Of a stretch of DNA of 64,000 nt, positions 21,892-33,552 are shown in pieces. Under the pieces are notes generated by a model, which ran no database searches, had not been told where the DNA came from, and was given only the letters and a program-made list of their open reading frames with translations. This stretch comes from Phymatolithon calcareum. Lineage: Eukaryota; Rhodophyta; Florideophyceae; Hapalidiales. The position numbers and the translations under genes are program-made. Positions within the stretch are counted from its first letter, which is position 1; every line of letters starts with the position of its first letter. The DNA lies in NCBI GenBank assembly GCA_977006965.1, contig OZ345369.1:2294001-2358000 (forward strand), read 5' to 3'.

Positions 21892-24800
21892 ATGGAAGAT
21901 GTGATGTCGCTTGCCGGGGAGCCGAAGTTGGTCTACCCCGTTTACGCCATCGCCTTCATCCCTCTCACCTTTATTTACGCCCTTGACTTCATTAACGAAA
22001 AATGGAGGCCAATACGAAATACCGCACGTAATGGATTCATTCTGCTACTCGTGTCATTGCCTTCACTTGGTTGCATTATCGCATACATCGTCATTCAAAT
22101 TAAGGCGAACGACCACAAGGAGGCAGCGGCCGCAATCACTGTCGCATGTTTCAACATATTTCATGTTTCGCGAACGATCTGGGGACTCGTTCAGCTTTAT
22201 GCTTTCAGAAACTGGAATGTTTATGCTCTAAGGTGCCTTCTCCAGATGGGGTATTCGGCCCCTGCTTACGACTATTCCGATGATGTCAAAGGCTTGATTT
22301 CTGGACTTCAGGGATGTCTTCCATGGCCATCACCTTCTTATTCTTCTACGACTTCTGATTCTTCATCATCCTCCAGTAATTCTTCATCTGCCGCCTCTTC
22401 TTCGTCTGCCGCTTCTTCTTTGCCACCGTCCCCTCCGGACCAGTCGCGTGTGATCCTTCCTTTTAAGTGCTTCAAGTCATGTTGTATGCTGCTCTACAAT
22501 TGGATAATGGGCAACATGGAAAAGAGAAACTACTATCAGTGTACTCTTCATCACAACGCAACTTTGGATGATATTAAGAGGACTGTGGTCCATCACATGG
22601 TGGTTAACAATTCACTAATCGACAACGATTTCTCCAATGCAGAGCTCCCTGTGCGTCCTGCTCTTCTCTCTCGGCTGCCTTGGAAAGCAACAAAAAATCA
22701 CAACCCCATCTCCCGCCGTGTGGAAACATTTCTAAAGTCCCCAAAGCCAGAGGAAACATCTGTTCGTTGGCTTGTGTCATTTCTTGCCAAATTCGGACAC
22801 GGTTAGGTTAAGGACACAAGAGAACTGCCCGAGAAGGACGTTGGATCGCAGACAAACATAAGCAGAGCGAAGTTAATTGTATCAAAATACCTCCCTGTTG
22901 TGGCTTCTCTACACACGACGCACGGATCAGTCGATGACAGTGGATCCACTAAATTTTTTGTATCCCTTTTTTCGCCGTTGAGCAAGTACTGCACTGTGCC
23001 GCGTCTTTGTCGCAGGTCATGGGTTGAGATCACGGACCAATGTGCGCTTCCGTTCAACATGAAAGGATTCCAATCCCCTGATGAGTCCCTTGACTTCGAC
23101 AATCACGAAGCAACGATCAGAGACGCTGCAAAGGATGATTGGCACAAGGCGTCCTTAAACGAACTCGATGAATCTGATCGTAGCGCAGTTGAAAATATCA
23201 CTCCTGTGCAGCTTGCTTGTTTTGCAACCCTCATGGAAGAAGACTTCAATCTATCTGCTGAAGAAGAATGGGGTCCGGAGAGAATTGTTGACGAAAGTGA
23301 TCGGTATGATTGGTTCAAAGAGGATCCGCGTACTGAGAATCTCCTGTATCAGCTAGGGTACGACTTTAGCAAGGACTACAATGAATTCTTTAATGCAATA
23401 CCAACTCGAAAAGAGCTCATTGGCAGTGTCCTCTGGAACAAAAAGCCAAACCGTCTTCTGTTTCAGGCCAGTGTTCATGTCGATAATTTTCTTGCTCTGG
23501 AAGCCGGAGACAGCCTGGCGTTTAATCTCGCAGAAGAAAACGCATCTGTCGAACCCATGACTCCGGCAGGAAATACGTCTGTGTTCCAGAATCAGTACGA
23601 TCTTGAAATAAGCCGGCTTCAAAGCAAAATTCTACTATCACAAGCACCTGATCACGACATCAATTTCGATATCGGGCGATTTCTCGGCTGTGTGGTTGAA
23701 ACTGTGAGGACCTATTTAGCGGAGTGGGTTGAAAAGCATCCGCAAGTTAAACCAGGAGGATGGAAAGCAAGCTTCGCACCGATGGGAGTCAGATTCCTTT
23801 GCAGTAAGCAATTATGCTCTGCTCTTACGGAAGCTAACGTGGGATCGAAGGATGTCTCGGATATGCGAAGACGAAGTTTTCACATGCGCCTTTTGTGGGA
23901 GGCCCAGTCCTATTTGCAATGGAAGCTAGACAAATATTCTGCTCTTGACGACGAAGACATTCGAGAGTCGCCATTCTTGATAATGCTATCCGTTCTTGGC
24001 TTTCCATCATTGAAACTGGAGGAGAATCAGGACCAGGGGTCTTTAGCAACAGCAAGAAATGGAGAGCATGCCATTGAATTTCAACAGGAAATCTCTGTGA
24101 AACCGATTGGAGGACCACAGCAAGTCCACGGAGTGCTACGATTCGACGCAGAGGCAGGGGCGGTAACGGTGGAGCTGTGTCCAGATGAACGTGTTTTTAA
24201 CTGGCAGGATTGGAAAGACGCATTCATGGGCAGAGTTGCTGCACAGAAATATTGGAGACAAACCCGACTACTATCCAAACGTGAGCATCTTCGAGAAGAA
24301 GCTTTTCATTCAAAAATATCTTCTCCGGTGAAAGTCGTTTCCATGGAATCGCTTGGGACCGATTACGATTTCCAATACTGGTCTGGTTGGCCTCCATGTA
24401 TGGTCCAGATTGCACAATTTGAGATGCAAAAGCTATCCCGATTCTTTGGCGAGAAAGACCTGGGCCAGTTATACAGCGCAGCAATACCTGAGGTATACAT
24501 GCAGTACATCGCAGATTTGAATCGTGCCATGGACGTTAATTTCCTATCAGGAATAACGTCGACAAGGCTTTATGAAAGCGCCAATCGCGCGCTGAGATCA
24601 GGTCGTGCAGAAGAAGCCATGAAGTCGTTTGGACGATGCATTGCGGAGCATGGGCACAAGAACGCTCTAAACGGTGCTGTTAATGAGGTTCTAAAAAAGG
24701 ATCGTGTTTCAAAGGCTCAGGAAATTGCTTTGTTTGTGGAAATGGATGCCTGGTTCAACGTTCTTCTTCATCGAAGTGCAACTACGGAGCAAATCGATTT

Positions 24801-26043
24801 CGAGATGCTGGCTCACTGTTTTTCTTTATTGTACGAGTCCACTGGAGAAGCTGGTCCATTGCTACAAAGAGCATTAGCCTTGTTTCACAAAGATGGTGTC
24901 AATAAGCCTGTGAGCAACGAAGCGATCGAAGCAATTGAAGCTTTCCTCAATTGTGAGGTCGCCCATTGGTACAAAAATAATTTCAAACTTCATCTCGCTA
25001 TCGCACATCAAAGTATCTTCCATGAATCTGGAGATTCATCTCAGAGAGCAATTGCTGCCAAATATATACTCGCACTTGGTACGAATAACGATGTCATTGA
25101 TGAACACTTTGGAATCAGCATCGGGTTCTTGCTTGAGAAAGGATTCTATACCGGCCTCGAAGTGAAGCGTAAAGACCCATTGCTCTCGTTCTTCTGTGTA
25201 AACGACGTATGGGAACACAGCGAAAGGGTGCCCAAAATGTTTGATAGACTCTTCGTGCGACCAACTGCGTGTCGAATAAACTCACAAGGAGATAATGAGC
25301 AAGAAACTCGAAGCGGCATGGCCTTTGGAATTGGGAAGCGACCAGCAGACGCCATTGCTGTGTACAAGTATATGACAGCCCACGGCGAACATGGCGACAA
25401 AGGTTGCTTCAGTCAAGCATTAAACCGCCTTGGGATGTTATCTCACAGGGGCGCCGAAGGTATTTGCCGTAATGCGTCAGAAGCTACAGGGAAGTATTCA
25501 GAGGCCATCGATCTGCAGAATGCAGACGCGCTCTGCAACATGGGTGTTTTGATGTATGGGAACAATGCGGAGGGTATCGATTTGTCGCATCTTAAGCAAT
25601 CTGCGCAAGGCAATAGCAGCAGTGGAATGAACAATCTTGCGATCGCTTGCGAGCTGGGGAGAGGTGTGGATCGAGACGTAGTTGAAGCCGAGAAGCTCTA
25701 CAGGCAAGCAATTTCCTTGGACGGCAACCCACTTGCTATCTACAATTTGGTGATTCTGTATATGTCGGGCCATCCGCAACTGCGAAATAATGAAAATGAG
25801 TCGGAGGCGAAACGAGTAATGGATGACCTTACTAGATCTGCGGCAGAACTTGCACCTCTGTACAACCTGAAAGACCAGGTTTTAAAATTTTCAATGAAAG
25901 GGAAGTGTAATATAGACACTGGTCCGAGGTGGAGTGTTGGACTTGAAGAAATCGATGATTGTCTGGCATATGTGAAGGTACTGGAAGATGATGCGATATG
26001 CGGTAGTTTAGGAGAGAAACAGGGCTCGATGTCCCTGAATTAG
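21892..26043 (+). pseudogene. Copy B of the membrane/Sel1-repeat gene (one premature stop)
   Basis: The frame spans the full family length (about 1384 codons) but is interrupted once by TAG at 22804-22806, where copies C and D have TGG (Trp in HSWV). No other frameshift was seen. Layout as in copy C: three hydrophobic segments in the first 105 residues, a Ser-rich linker, a long central domain and C-terminal Sel1/TPR-like repeats. The stop leaves a 304-aa membrane fragment. An AATAAA follows the natural TAG at 26092-26097. It could still yield a short membrane protein, but loss of the full product is more likely. Confidence 0.88.
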
Positions 26044-26845
26044 CTGCTTATGTCATGAATGGATACGTTTTAGATTCAAATGAGAACAATCAATAAAGAT
26101 CATGTTTTATCATTGTGCAGCATCGACCGATACAAAGGATTGAAATTGACAGTCTTCTTTTCGAAAGCCAAAGGTGAAAACGGGATTCTCTATAAAGCCG
26201 ACTAGAAATAATAAGATCTAAATGGAGCGAATGGGAAGAGTAATGCTTCGAGAAACTGTCTTGTGAATCGTCCGGGATTGAATATTCATAGTATCTGTGT
26301 GGTGACTGTCACCACGAGTTAATCCAGCATAGATATCGATCCGATCCAGTGGCAAGGTTCAGAAATCCTCGTCCAACGTCCGATGGCAAGGTGAGGTGTG
26401 TCTCGTCAGCGCCCTTTGGCAATTCGAGATAAGGTTGCAACTTATATGTCTTCTCATTCGCTTTTAGTTTGGGGGCTGTGTGTTCTTGTCTTGCCTTCCT
26501 GTAGCTGCGCTCATTCTCCTACTTATACTAGTTTGTCTACACTATCTCATCAATCAACTCTATCGTCTGCCCAAGGCAGTGTCAGTCGACGAAATTATTT
26601 AACAGCCACTTCCCCTTGAATGTTTCAGTTTAAGACTGGTACGTCTTCTTGAATGTTCGTTTGCGGCTTGAACGTCGTAACGTTACAATCTGTGTAATCC
26701 CTTTTGCGGTCGCATGAGTTAGCAACCCAGAAACACTGGCAAGGGATCCTATTGCGCTGCTTTCTTCCAAATATTAATTTTCTATTATCCGCTTATTCGC
26801 TACTGAGAAAAACGGAAAGGTATGGACATGGCTGTCAGGGTTCGT
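26044..26845. other. 3' flank of copy B, decayed small ORF
   Basis: Contains AATAAA (26092-26097) and, near 26444-26600, the counterpart of the small membrane ORF that is open in unit 3 (59387-59542). Here a one-base difference in a G run shifts its frame. Nothing else is recognisable before the LINE insertion. Confidence 0.45.
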
Positions 26846-28157
26846 AACTATCGTGGGTCACATCAGCTGGAGACGAGACAGAAACGTGGTGTATCATCGA
26901 CCGAGGAGTACCTCAAGGTTCCCCGATTAGTCCATGCCTATACAATATATTCATGGACACATTCGCAGAAGCCGTCTCCAAGACAGACAGGAACGTTTCA
27001 GAAAGTCCTGTGCAATTGTTCGCAGATGATGTTCAGCTTCAAGCGAAGACAGGACGAGGAATGCAGAAACTTCTTGATATAGCGACCAGTTGGGCAAGCG
27101 AAAATGGCATGAAATGGAACACAAAACCAGGAAAAAGCGAAGTTCTTAAGTACAAAGGACTTCAGAAGCACACGTTTTACTTGGCAGGACGAGAACTATA
27201 TCAAGCCTGGAGACTCTCGTATCTTGGGGTAAGCATGAATAACAAGGGTGTTACGGATGACACGGCCATAGCAAGAGTTCGAAATGCTGCAGGATGCATA
27301 CATAAGCTGCGGGAGCTTGGAGTGAATGTTCGAGGATTCAAACCGGAGACATGCATCAGGATCTTTAAGTCGCTAATTATCCCGAAATGGGAGTATGCGT
27401 TACACGTTACTCCAATGACAAATCGATTGCTCTCGGCAATCGAGTCGGCAGAGGGCTTGTTCTACAAAAATGTTTTCGGAAAGTATGCCGAACACCGCCG
27501 GGACCGAATGCGAGTTCTGTGCCGACTGGGACCACCAAAGATGAGGAGACGTCATCAAGCAGAAAGGTTTGCATTAAGCCTGGTAAGGCACAAAAAGCGC
27601 CTTGAAGAAACAGAAGAGTACGTTGGAAGAGATGAGGACGTAAAGGAAGCAATGAAGGATATTGAATATCTCAAGATGTATGAAGACTTGCGACAAGCCC
27701 TTCAGAAATCCCAGGAGGGATCTGTCACGAAGAAGACGAGGAGAGAAGAAACAATTAAGGTATGGGAAAAGGAAGAAGAAGGCAGGTCAATGAAGATTCC
27801 TATTGAAGGCAAGCTACCAGGGATCCTTTACATAGGAGAAAGAACAACACGTTTAAGGTGCCTAAGGTTGACATTCAACCGAGCACCCCTTTGGAGGAAA
27901 TCAGTGTTGGGTGCGTACTGTGGGATTACCGCGGTGGTCGAACTAGTCGCCTTACAACGTACTCTAGCGTCATCGAAGATGAGTACAGAAATTGAGTTTG
28001 AGTGCAAGAGACTTACCGGAGCTCTTGTTGGGAGAGAATTACGAATCAAGAACGTTTTGAGCAGCCAGATGACTATAGCGTAGAGATTATGCAAGAGCTG
28101 CCCCGTTACTCCAAGGTGAGGCTTTGGGAGCTCTCAAAAATAAAATCATCAAATATC
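26846..28157 (+). mobile_element. 5'-truncated LINE with partial reverse transcriptase
   Basis: The insert interrupts the unit 1 tail; the empty site is visible in unit 2 near 42817. It encodes the C-terminal half of a non-LTR RT. RGVPQGSPISPCLYNIF at about 26902 is RT domain 4, FADD at about 27020 is the catalytic box (F for Y), and NTKPGKSEVLKYK follows. The frame runs in the same phase to TAG at 28083 with a helical, basic C-terminal region of roughly 270 residues. The 3' UTR ends ATCAAATATCCCC rather than in poly(A). The upstream RT and any endonuclease are missing. Confidence 0.87.
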
Positions 28158-28168
28158 CCCACGCAGCC

Positions 28169-29164
28169 ACAGAGGAACACCTTTTACTTGGCGGGAGGAG
28201 AACTGCATCAACCCTGGAGGCTCTCGTATCTTGGGGTAAGCATGAATAGCAAGGGTATTACGGACGACACGGCCATAGCAAGAGTTCGCAATGTTGCAGT
28301 AAGCATACATAAGCTTCGGGAGCTTGGAGCGAATGTTCGAGGATTCAAAGGGGAGACATGCATCAGGATCTTTAAGTCGCTAATAGCCCCGAGATGGGAG
28401 TATGTGCTACACGTGACTCCAATGATAAATCGATTGCTCTCGGCAATAGAGTCGGCAGAGGGCTTGTTCTACAAGAATGTTTTCGGAAAATATGCCGAAC
28501 GCCGCCGGGACCGAATGCGAGTTCTGTGCCGACTGGGACCACCGAAGATGAGGAGACGTCATCAAGCAGAAAGGTTTTCATTAAGCCTGGTAAGACACAA
28601 AAAGCGCCTTGAAGAAACAGAAGAGTACTTTGGAAGACATGAGGACATAAGGGAAGCAATGAAGGATATTGAATATCTCAAGATTTATGAAGAATTACGA
28701 CAAGCCGTTCAGAAAGCCCAGGAGGGATCCGTCATGAAGAAGAGGAGTATAGAAGAAATAATTAAGATATGGGAAAAGGAAGAAGAAGGCAGATCAATGA
28801 AGATTCCAATTGAAGGCAAGTTACCAGGGATCATTTACATAATAGAAAGAACGACAAGTTTAAGGTGCCTAAGGTTGACATTGAACCGAGCACCCCTTTG
28901 GAGAAAATCAGTATTGGGTGCCTACTATAGGATTACATCGGTGATCGAACTAGTCGCCTTACAACGTACTCTAGCGGCGTCGAAGATCAGTACAGAAATT
29001 GAGTTTGAGTGCAAGAGATTCACAGGAGCTCTTGTTGGGAGAGAATTACGAATCAAGAACGTTTTGAGTAGCCATAGGACTTTAGCTTAGAGAATATCGC
29101 AAGAGCTGCCCCGTTACTCCAAAGTGAGGCTTTGGGAGCTCTCAAAATTAATAATCAAATATCC
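28169..29164 (+). mobile_element. Second 5'-truncated LINE, inserted beside the first
   Basis: It is closely related to the preceding element but begins later, after the RT active site (at about GGELHQPWRLSYLG). The ORF ends with TAG at 29088-29090 and the tail again ends in AAATATCCCC. An 11-bp near-duplicate, CCCACGCAGCC at 28158-28168 and CCCACGCCGCC at 29165-29175, flanks it. It therefore inserted independently into host sequence right after the first element. Several residues differ between the two, so it is not a tandem duplication. Confidence 0.82.
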
Positions 29165-29175
29165 CCCACGCCGCC

Positions 29176-30530
29176 GATAAGACTACATCGCTAAGCATGC
29201 TGGTTTGTCATCACAGCATCAGAAATATCCTGAAATTACTCTCGTCCAACTTAGAGTCTTTTGTTTCTGTTGGCACAGAACTTTCTCGCTTACAGCGTCT
29301 GTTAAACGGAAGAACTGAGCTCGACGGAGGACACGGTATATATTAGGAACAAGATGTCAAAGAGACCTATGAAATGTGCAAAGCTCTCAGCGCACACATC
29401 GTATACATGTCTTAGCACCAAACTGTGCCTATCCAGGTAAAAGGGAGCACTGTGTCAAAGTTCTGAAACATTTCTCCGGAAAATCTGCGAATGGGATTCT
29501 GGGACTATTTTGCTTTTTGGAGCAAATCACTGGTATCTTTATCAAGAGTCTCCTCTGCGCAGACCGAACCGCTCTACAATAGCTGCACGAAAAGGCGACG
29601 ATGCGTTTCGAGCGCATGTCTACAACGTTTGTTTCGAACTACGATCATTCGTCCTGCAGCACATTCAAAACGTAACATTTTTGAGCATGGTGGTTCGGTA
29701 GTTGGGATCTTTTTTCTCGAAATGGCGCCTTCTTCAATCCTGTTTTCCAACGAAGTCTTGAGTTCGATAAGAGCGTGCAGGGCAGTTTAAGCTTCAACAG
29801 CAACTAATATAAGACTCCTAAAAATCGGAGTAGTACATCCATAATTAGTATTTCCGTCAGAAACATCGCTATCTCTCCTTTGCAATAAACAAGAATCCGT
29901 ACGCATAATGCGCACGTGCGCATTATGATACAGAAGTGTAGAATGCAAACAAAATTGGAAGTTTTGCAGCCGATTTTTTTCTTTGCAACAAGTTCATGGA
30001 CCTCCGTGGTGCTAAAGAGTATACCGAAAAAATCCCAACAGCGCGGTATACCACAGCTCCACAATTAAAAAGAATATGCATGCACAATACGGGAGCAGGG
30101 CTATGATGGATTACTTCAGCGGCCACCGACCACCGTTGCAAGGAGGGCAAGTAACAAAACCGGATGGTCAACCATGCACCTCGACTTCATGGGCTTCCCA
30201 CCTTTCCATCCTCTAAGACCCTACCACTCGTCGCCTTGCGTCGATCAAGCGTATGGAAACAAGACACATGTGTACATCTACACTTCGGTCCATGGTTCTC
30301 TTGTTGACTTTTTACAGCCAATTAGCAACTGCATGATGCATGCATGTCCTCCGGATGTCGAGTCGACAGCAATTCGAGAATTACAGTAGAATCAAAACAA
30401 ATTCTCTGAAGTACATGCTGACTGTAAAAATAGGATGATGAGGTGGTCGGGAGCAACAATTGGTGTCGCAAAAGAGTATAATTTCTGAAATATTTTTGAA
30501 CTACAGATTCACGACGTGTCGCATAGAAGG
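29176..30530. other. Conserved 3' tail of unit 1, no clear gene
   Basis: This region has counterparts in unit 2 (about 42820-44270) and unit 3 (about 61260-63550). Short frames such as 29491-29790 are poorly conserved between units and I do not consider them genes. Near 30100-30210 lies the ancestral, non-palindromic version of the sequence that became a perfect hairpin in unit 2. Confidence 0.45.
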
Positions 30531-30859
30531 TACTCTCGCACTACTGTACAGTACGCGAAAGTCGGTTTGGAGATCGTTGGAATGTCGTGTCCGGACACCA
30601 ACGGAACGACCGTCCTGCGCGCATAGCCTGAGCCCTGCACCGCTAACAATCCGCCCGTCGGGTGGGCGACGTACAGTACGTTCACGTCTCGATTCAAGAG
30701 TGTCCACGAGAGACAGCACGAGAGACACCTCCCACTGGCGTCAGACTTTTATCACCACATTAGGTGGTGCCATAACGGCCTAACCGGCTAAAACCGCAAC
30801 TTAACTCAAACGTCCCGATTGGTATCACCCGATTCGGGCACTGAGGCACGCCCAAAAAA

Positions 30860-31372
30860 GGAGTCACTCGCTTCTTCCCTGACATTGTTAACACCCAAGC
30901 CCCACCCGTGCGGAAAGTATTCAAACTGGATCAAGTACGACAGCTTTCAGTTTCCCCTCCTGTGCGCGCTTCTTCCCGCAGGAGGTCTCGATCCCCACGC
31001 GGAGCGAACGAAGGCCGCTGTATCGCAGATCCGCTTGTCGACGACTCCCCAGGCGCTCGTAACCACCCTTCGATACAACCGGAAGCATACGTATCACCGC
31101 GTACATCGAACTCGGGACCCATGGCGCTGGAGCTGTCTGCACTTCGTCGTGTACGTGAGCTCAGCTTCCCAACCGAGCGTGTAGACGCGGTTCGTCCCCT
31201 TATTCGCCGACCTCTGCGTCAGCCGCGCACGTTCGTCATCGTTACTCGCAAATCGGTGGATGTGTGCGAAGTTCCGCATGCCTTTGTCGGTCGGGGCACC
31301 CTGTCGATGCTCGTGCCCGATTTGACTTCACCATGTTCAAGTTTAGACTTGGAGGATAACGCTATGCTCTGA
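30860..31372 (+). pseudogene. S segment ORF 1, unknown protein (unit 2)
   Basis: The frame is open to TGA at 31370-31372 without an ATG at its start. The product is Arg/Ser/Pro-rich with SSRRRSRSPRG and later LRQPRTFVIVTRKSVDV; no family recognised. It is present virtually unchanged in unit 3 and its first part in unit 4. It could be an exon or a remnant of a larger gene. Confidence 0.4.
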
Positions 31373-32156
31373 AGAAGTAGTACTTTCTTATTGCCGCCCC
31401 GGTCGAATGGTGGACTTCGGCGTTTACGTGCCAATTGCTTTTTGCTTGGAATGATGCTGGATGGAGCATGGTTGTTAAACATAACTGTTTACTCGATTCT
31501 TGTTTACCTTCTTTCGAAAACTATGGTCGGGCAATAGTGTCGCTTTAGATGGGGGCTGCGGTAATTCGTGAAACAGGTGTTTTGTTGAGGCCGTTATCGT
31601 TGCCATCATGACAAAGTCGGCTACATCTGCCCCTTTCATCACTTCGCAAAGCAACTGCTTACGGGTACAAAATACCACATGAAATTCCAGCTAGAATGAC
31701 TGTTTTTGCCATATGACACGTGGCTTAGTCAGGCAAAGGTACGGTAGTACAGTAGTGGGCATTCCCTGCATCAGGGACAGAACCTAAATACTTCTTACAG
31801 AAAAGTTTAATAATATTCGGCTTTTTTGGATCATGCATTTTGCGAAGGCTGCATTGTGAGCATTTTAGAGAATATTTATGATATGAAGGCTGGAAAGCTG
31901 TTGAATATCTGTACATCTTTGGAAAGTTAGAAAGTTTTTTTTGGCAAAGTGACGTCTGAAGTTTGCAACAGGTTGCGTTGCTGTAAGGCATACGGTAATT
32001 CCGATTCCCACCCTCGGCCAACCTTTGCAATTGCGATCCTAAATGCAACACCTCTGGTTCTCAGTTGTGCATCTCACCTTTTGTCGTCACTCTGTGGGGT
32101 ATGCTCTGAAGTGAGCGCCCCACGTCGCCATTGGCGGCCTATTCTCCACCTTTGCC
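31373..32156. other. No gene seen (unit 2 S segment)
   Basis: AT-richer sequence between the two coding-like parts of S. Nothing recognisable on either strand; the same holds for the unit 3 copy at 45127-45910. Confidence 0.4.
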
Positions 32157-33552
32157 TTGAAAGCGTCGCGCAAAGTCATCGAATTCTCTGAGTGCGTTTT
32201 GGCTGCACTCTACGATGATGCCACTTTCGCGGACGACATGGGCTCGGCGTTGCAGAAGGCATACGAAAAGTACGGCGAAACTCGAGACGCGCTCATTCTT
32301 GACGTATCCTTGCCCTATCGTCCCGTCTCTCTCGCTCTTGGAGATTTGCGCAGACATTTTTGAGTGACTCCGCTCTGGTTATGACGAGGGGATCCAGAAA
32401 ATTGTAATTATTGTCGCACCAGGGGAATAACACTCCCCTGGTCGCACGCAACAAACCAACACGGACCCGAATTTGTACCAGTATCTGCGCTTTTTCACCA
32501 TTCTGCGCATCAATAAGTGCTTTCCAATATCTCGACCTCTGACTATCGTCGAAATTCGCGCAAAGGGCGTGGCTACACTCAACGATGTCCCGTGGAAACC
32601 TGTGGTGAAGGTCTATCATGCCGCGTACGCAGATCATCTAGGGCATTGCACTACCATTTCGATTAAGGACAGCGCTGTTGCAGCTATGCTCGACGCAGGC
32701 TGTGCCAGTTTTGATGCGGACGAGCTCATTGCCGGTGATATCGTTGTCAGCTTTGAGAACGAATTGTTTGGCACGGACGAGACAGAACCGCTTTTCTCAG
32801 TAGCTCGCCATGCACGCTTCATGAATTCGCCGTGTCGCGTCGGCCTGTAGGACATTGAAATCGCACCTGGGCTCACCGAGGAGCTCAAGTTCGACCAGAG
32901 TTTCGACGTCGATATATTCTTCGATGATGCTCCACTGCGGACGGGTATTGCGGAGGGCGACTTTAGCGATCGCGCGATGCTGGAGTATGTTCGTCAGCTC
33001 GGTCCCGACCGAGACAGTCTGATAGGTCGAGTTGCAACCGATTCTGAACTCGTGGAAGACGTTTGTTACAACGCGCCAAATGGATCTCTCCCGATTTACT
33101 ATGCGATACACTCGCAGCAAATGAAGGGTCCCTCTGTCGACTTTTTGGGAGAAATGCGCAAGAGGCAAGAAGATCGTGAGCACCAAGGAATAGTTCAGGG
33201 CGATGGAACCACACGAACTGCCGCTGTATTGCAGCAGGTTCTCGGACTAATGTTGATCGCGATACCGTGGATGAATTTTTGGAGGTCTTCAAGGACTACG
33301 CGGTAACTGATGAAGCTGAAGCCGATATGGATCTTAGTGTGATTAAGAGCAATCGCAAAAAAACGCGCTGAGTCTCTCATCGGCAAGTCGTTTATTCGGA
33401 GAACTGGGTCTCACACAGCCACGGACTTCTCATCTGAGGATGACACTTTTGGTGATATTGCTCAATTTGTGGATGAGGTCGAAATCACAGACCTTGATGC
33501 CCTGAAAGAAACACTCAGGGATAGTAGGTGCGAAGTTGATTCTTCCCAGTAG
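32157..33552 (+). pseudogene. S segment ORF 2, decayed unknown gene ending in frame with phosphatase P2
   Basis: Coding-like blocks follow each other: ECVLAALYDDATFADDMGSAL (about 32190-32250), then a long frame from 32473 with a TAG at 32848-32850, continuing through DVDIFFDDAPLRTGI and SLPIYYAIHSQQMKG to about 33240. A block in the next frame (VDEFLEVFKDYAVTDEAE) and a return to the first frame after an A run near 33360 end in an acidic stretch (SSEDDTFGDIAQFVDEVEI) and TAG at 33550-33552. Paired frame changes could be indels or an intron. The final block is in the same frame as the phosphatase that follows directly. Family unknown. Confidence 0.45.

Noticed and set aside
22900-26043. Copy B as two separate genes
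   Set aside because: The same frame is open between the TAG at 22804 and 22900, and the other copies are continuous; it is one gene with one stop.
26953-28083. LINE ORF as a complete protein starting at ATG 26953
   Set aside because: The same frame is open upstream through RT domain 4, so this ATG is internal and the element is 5'-truncated.
29491-29790. Frame starting MGFWDYFAFWSK in the tails as a gene
   Set aside because: The frames diverge by indels between units 1, 2 and 3 shortly after the start, so there is no sign of selection.
30501-31482. Minus-strand frames of 60-90 codons in the S segment
   Set aside because: They overlap the coding-like plus-strand frame, lack motifs and are duplicated only because the unit is duplicated.
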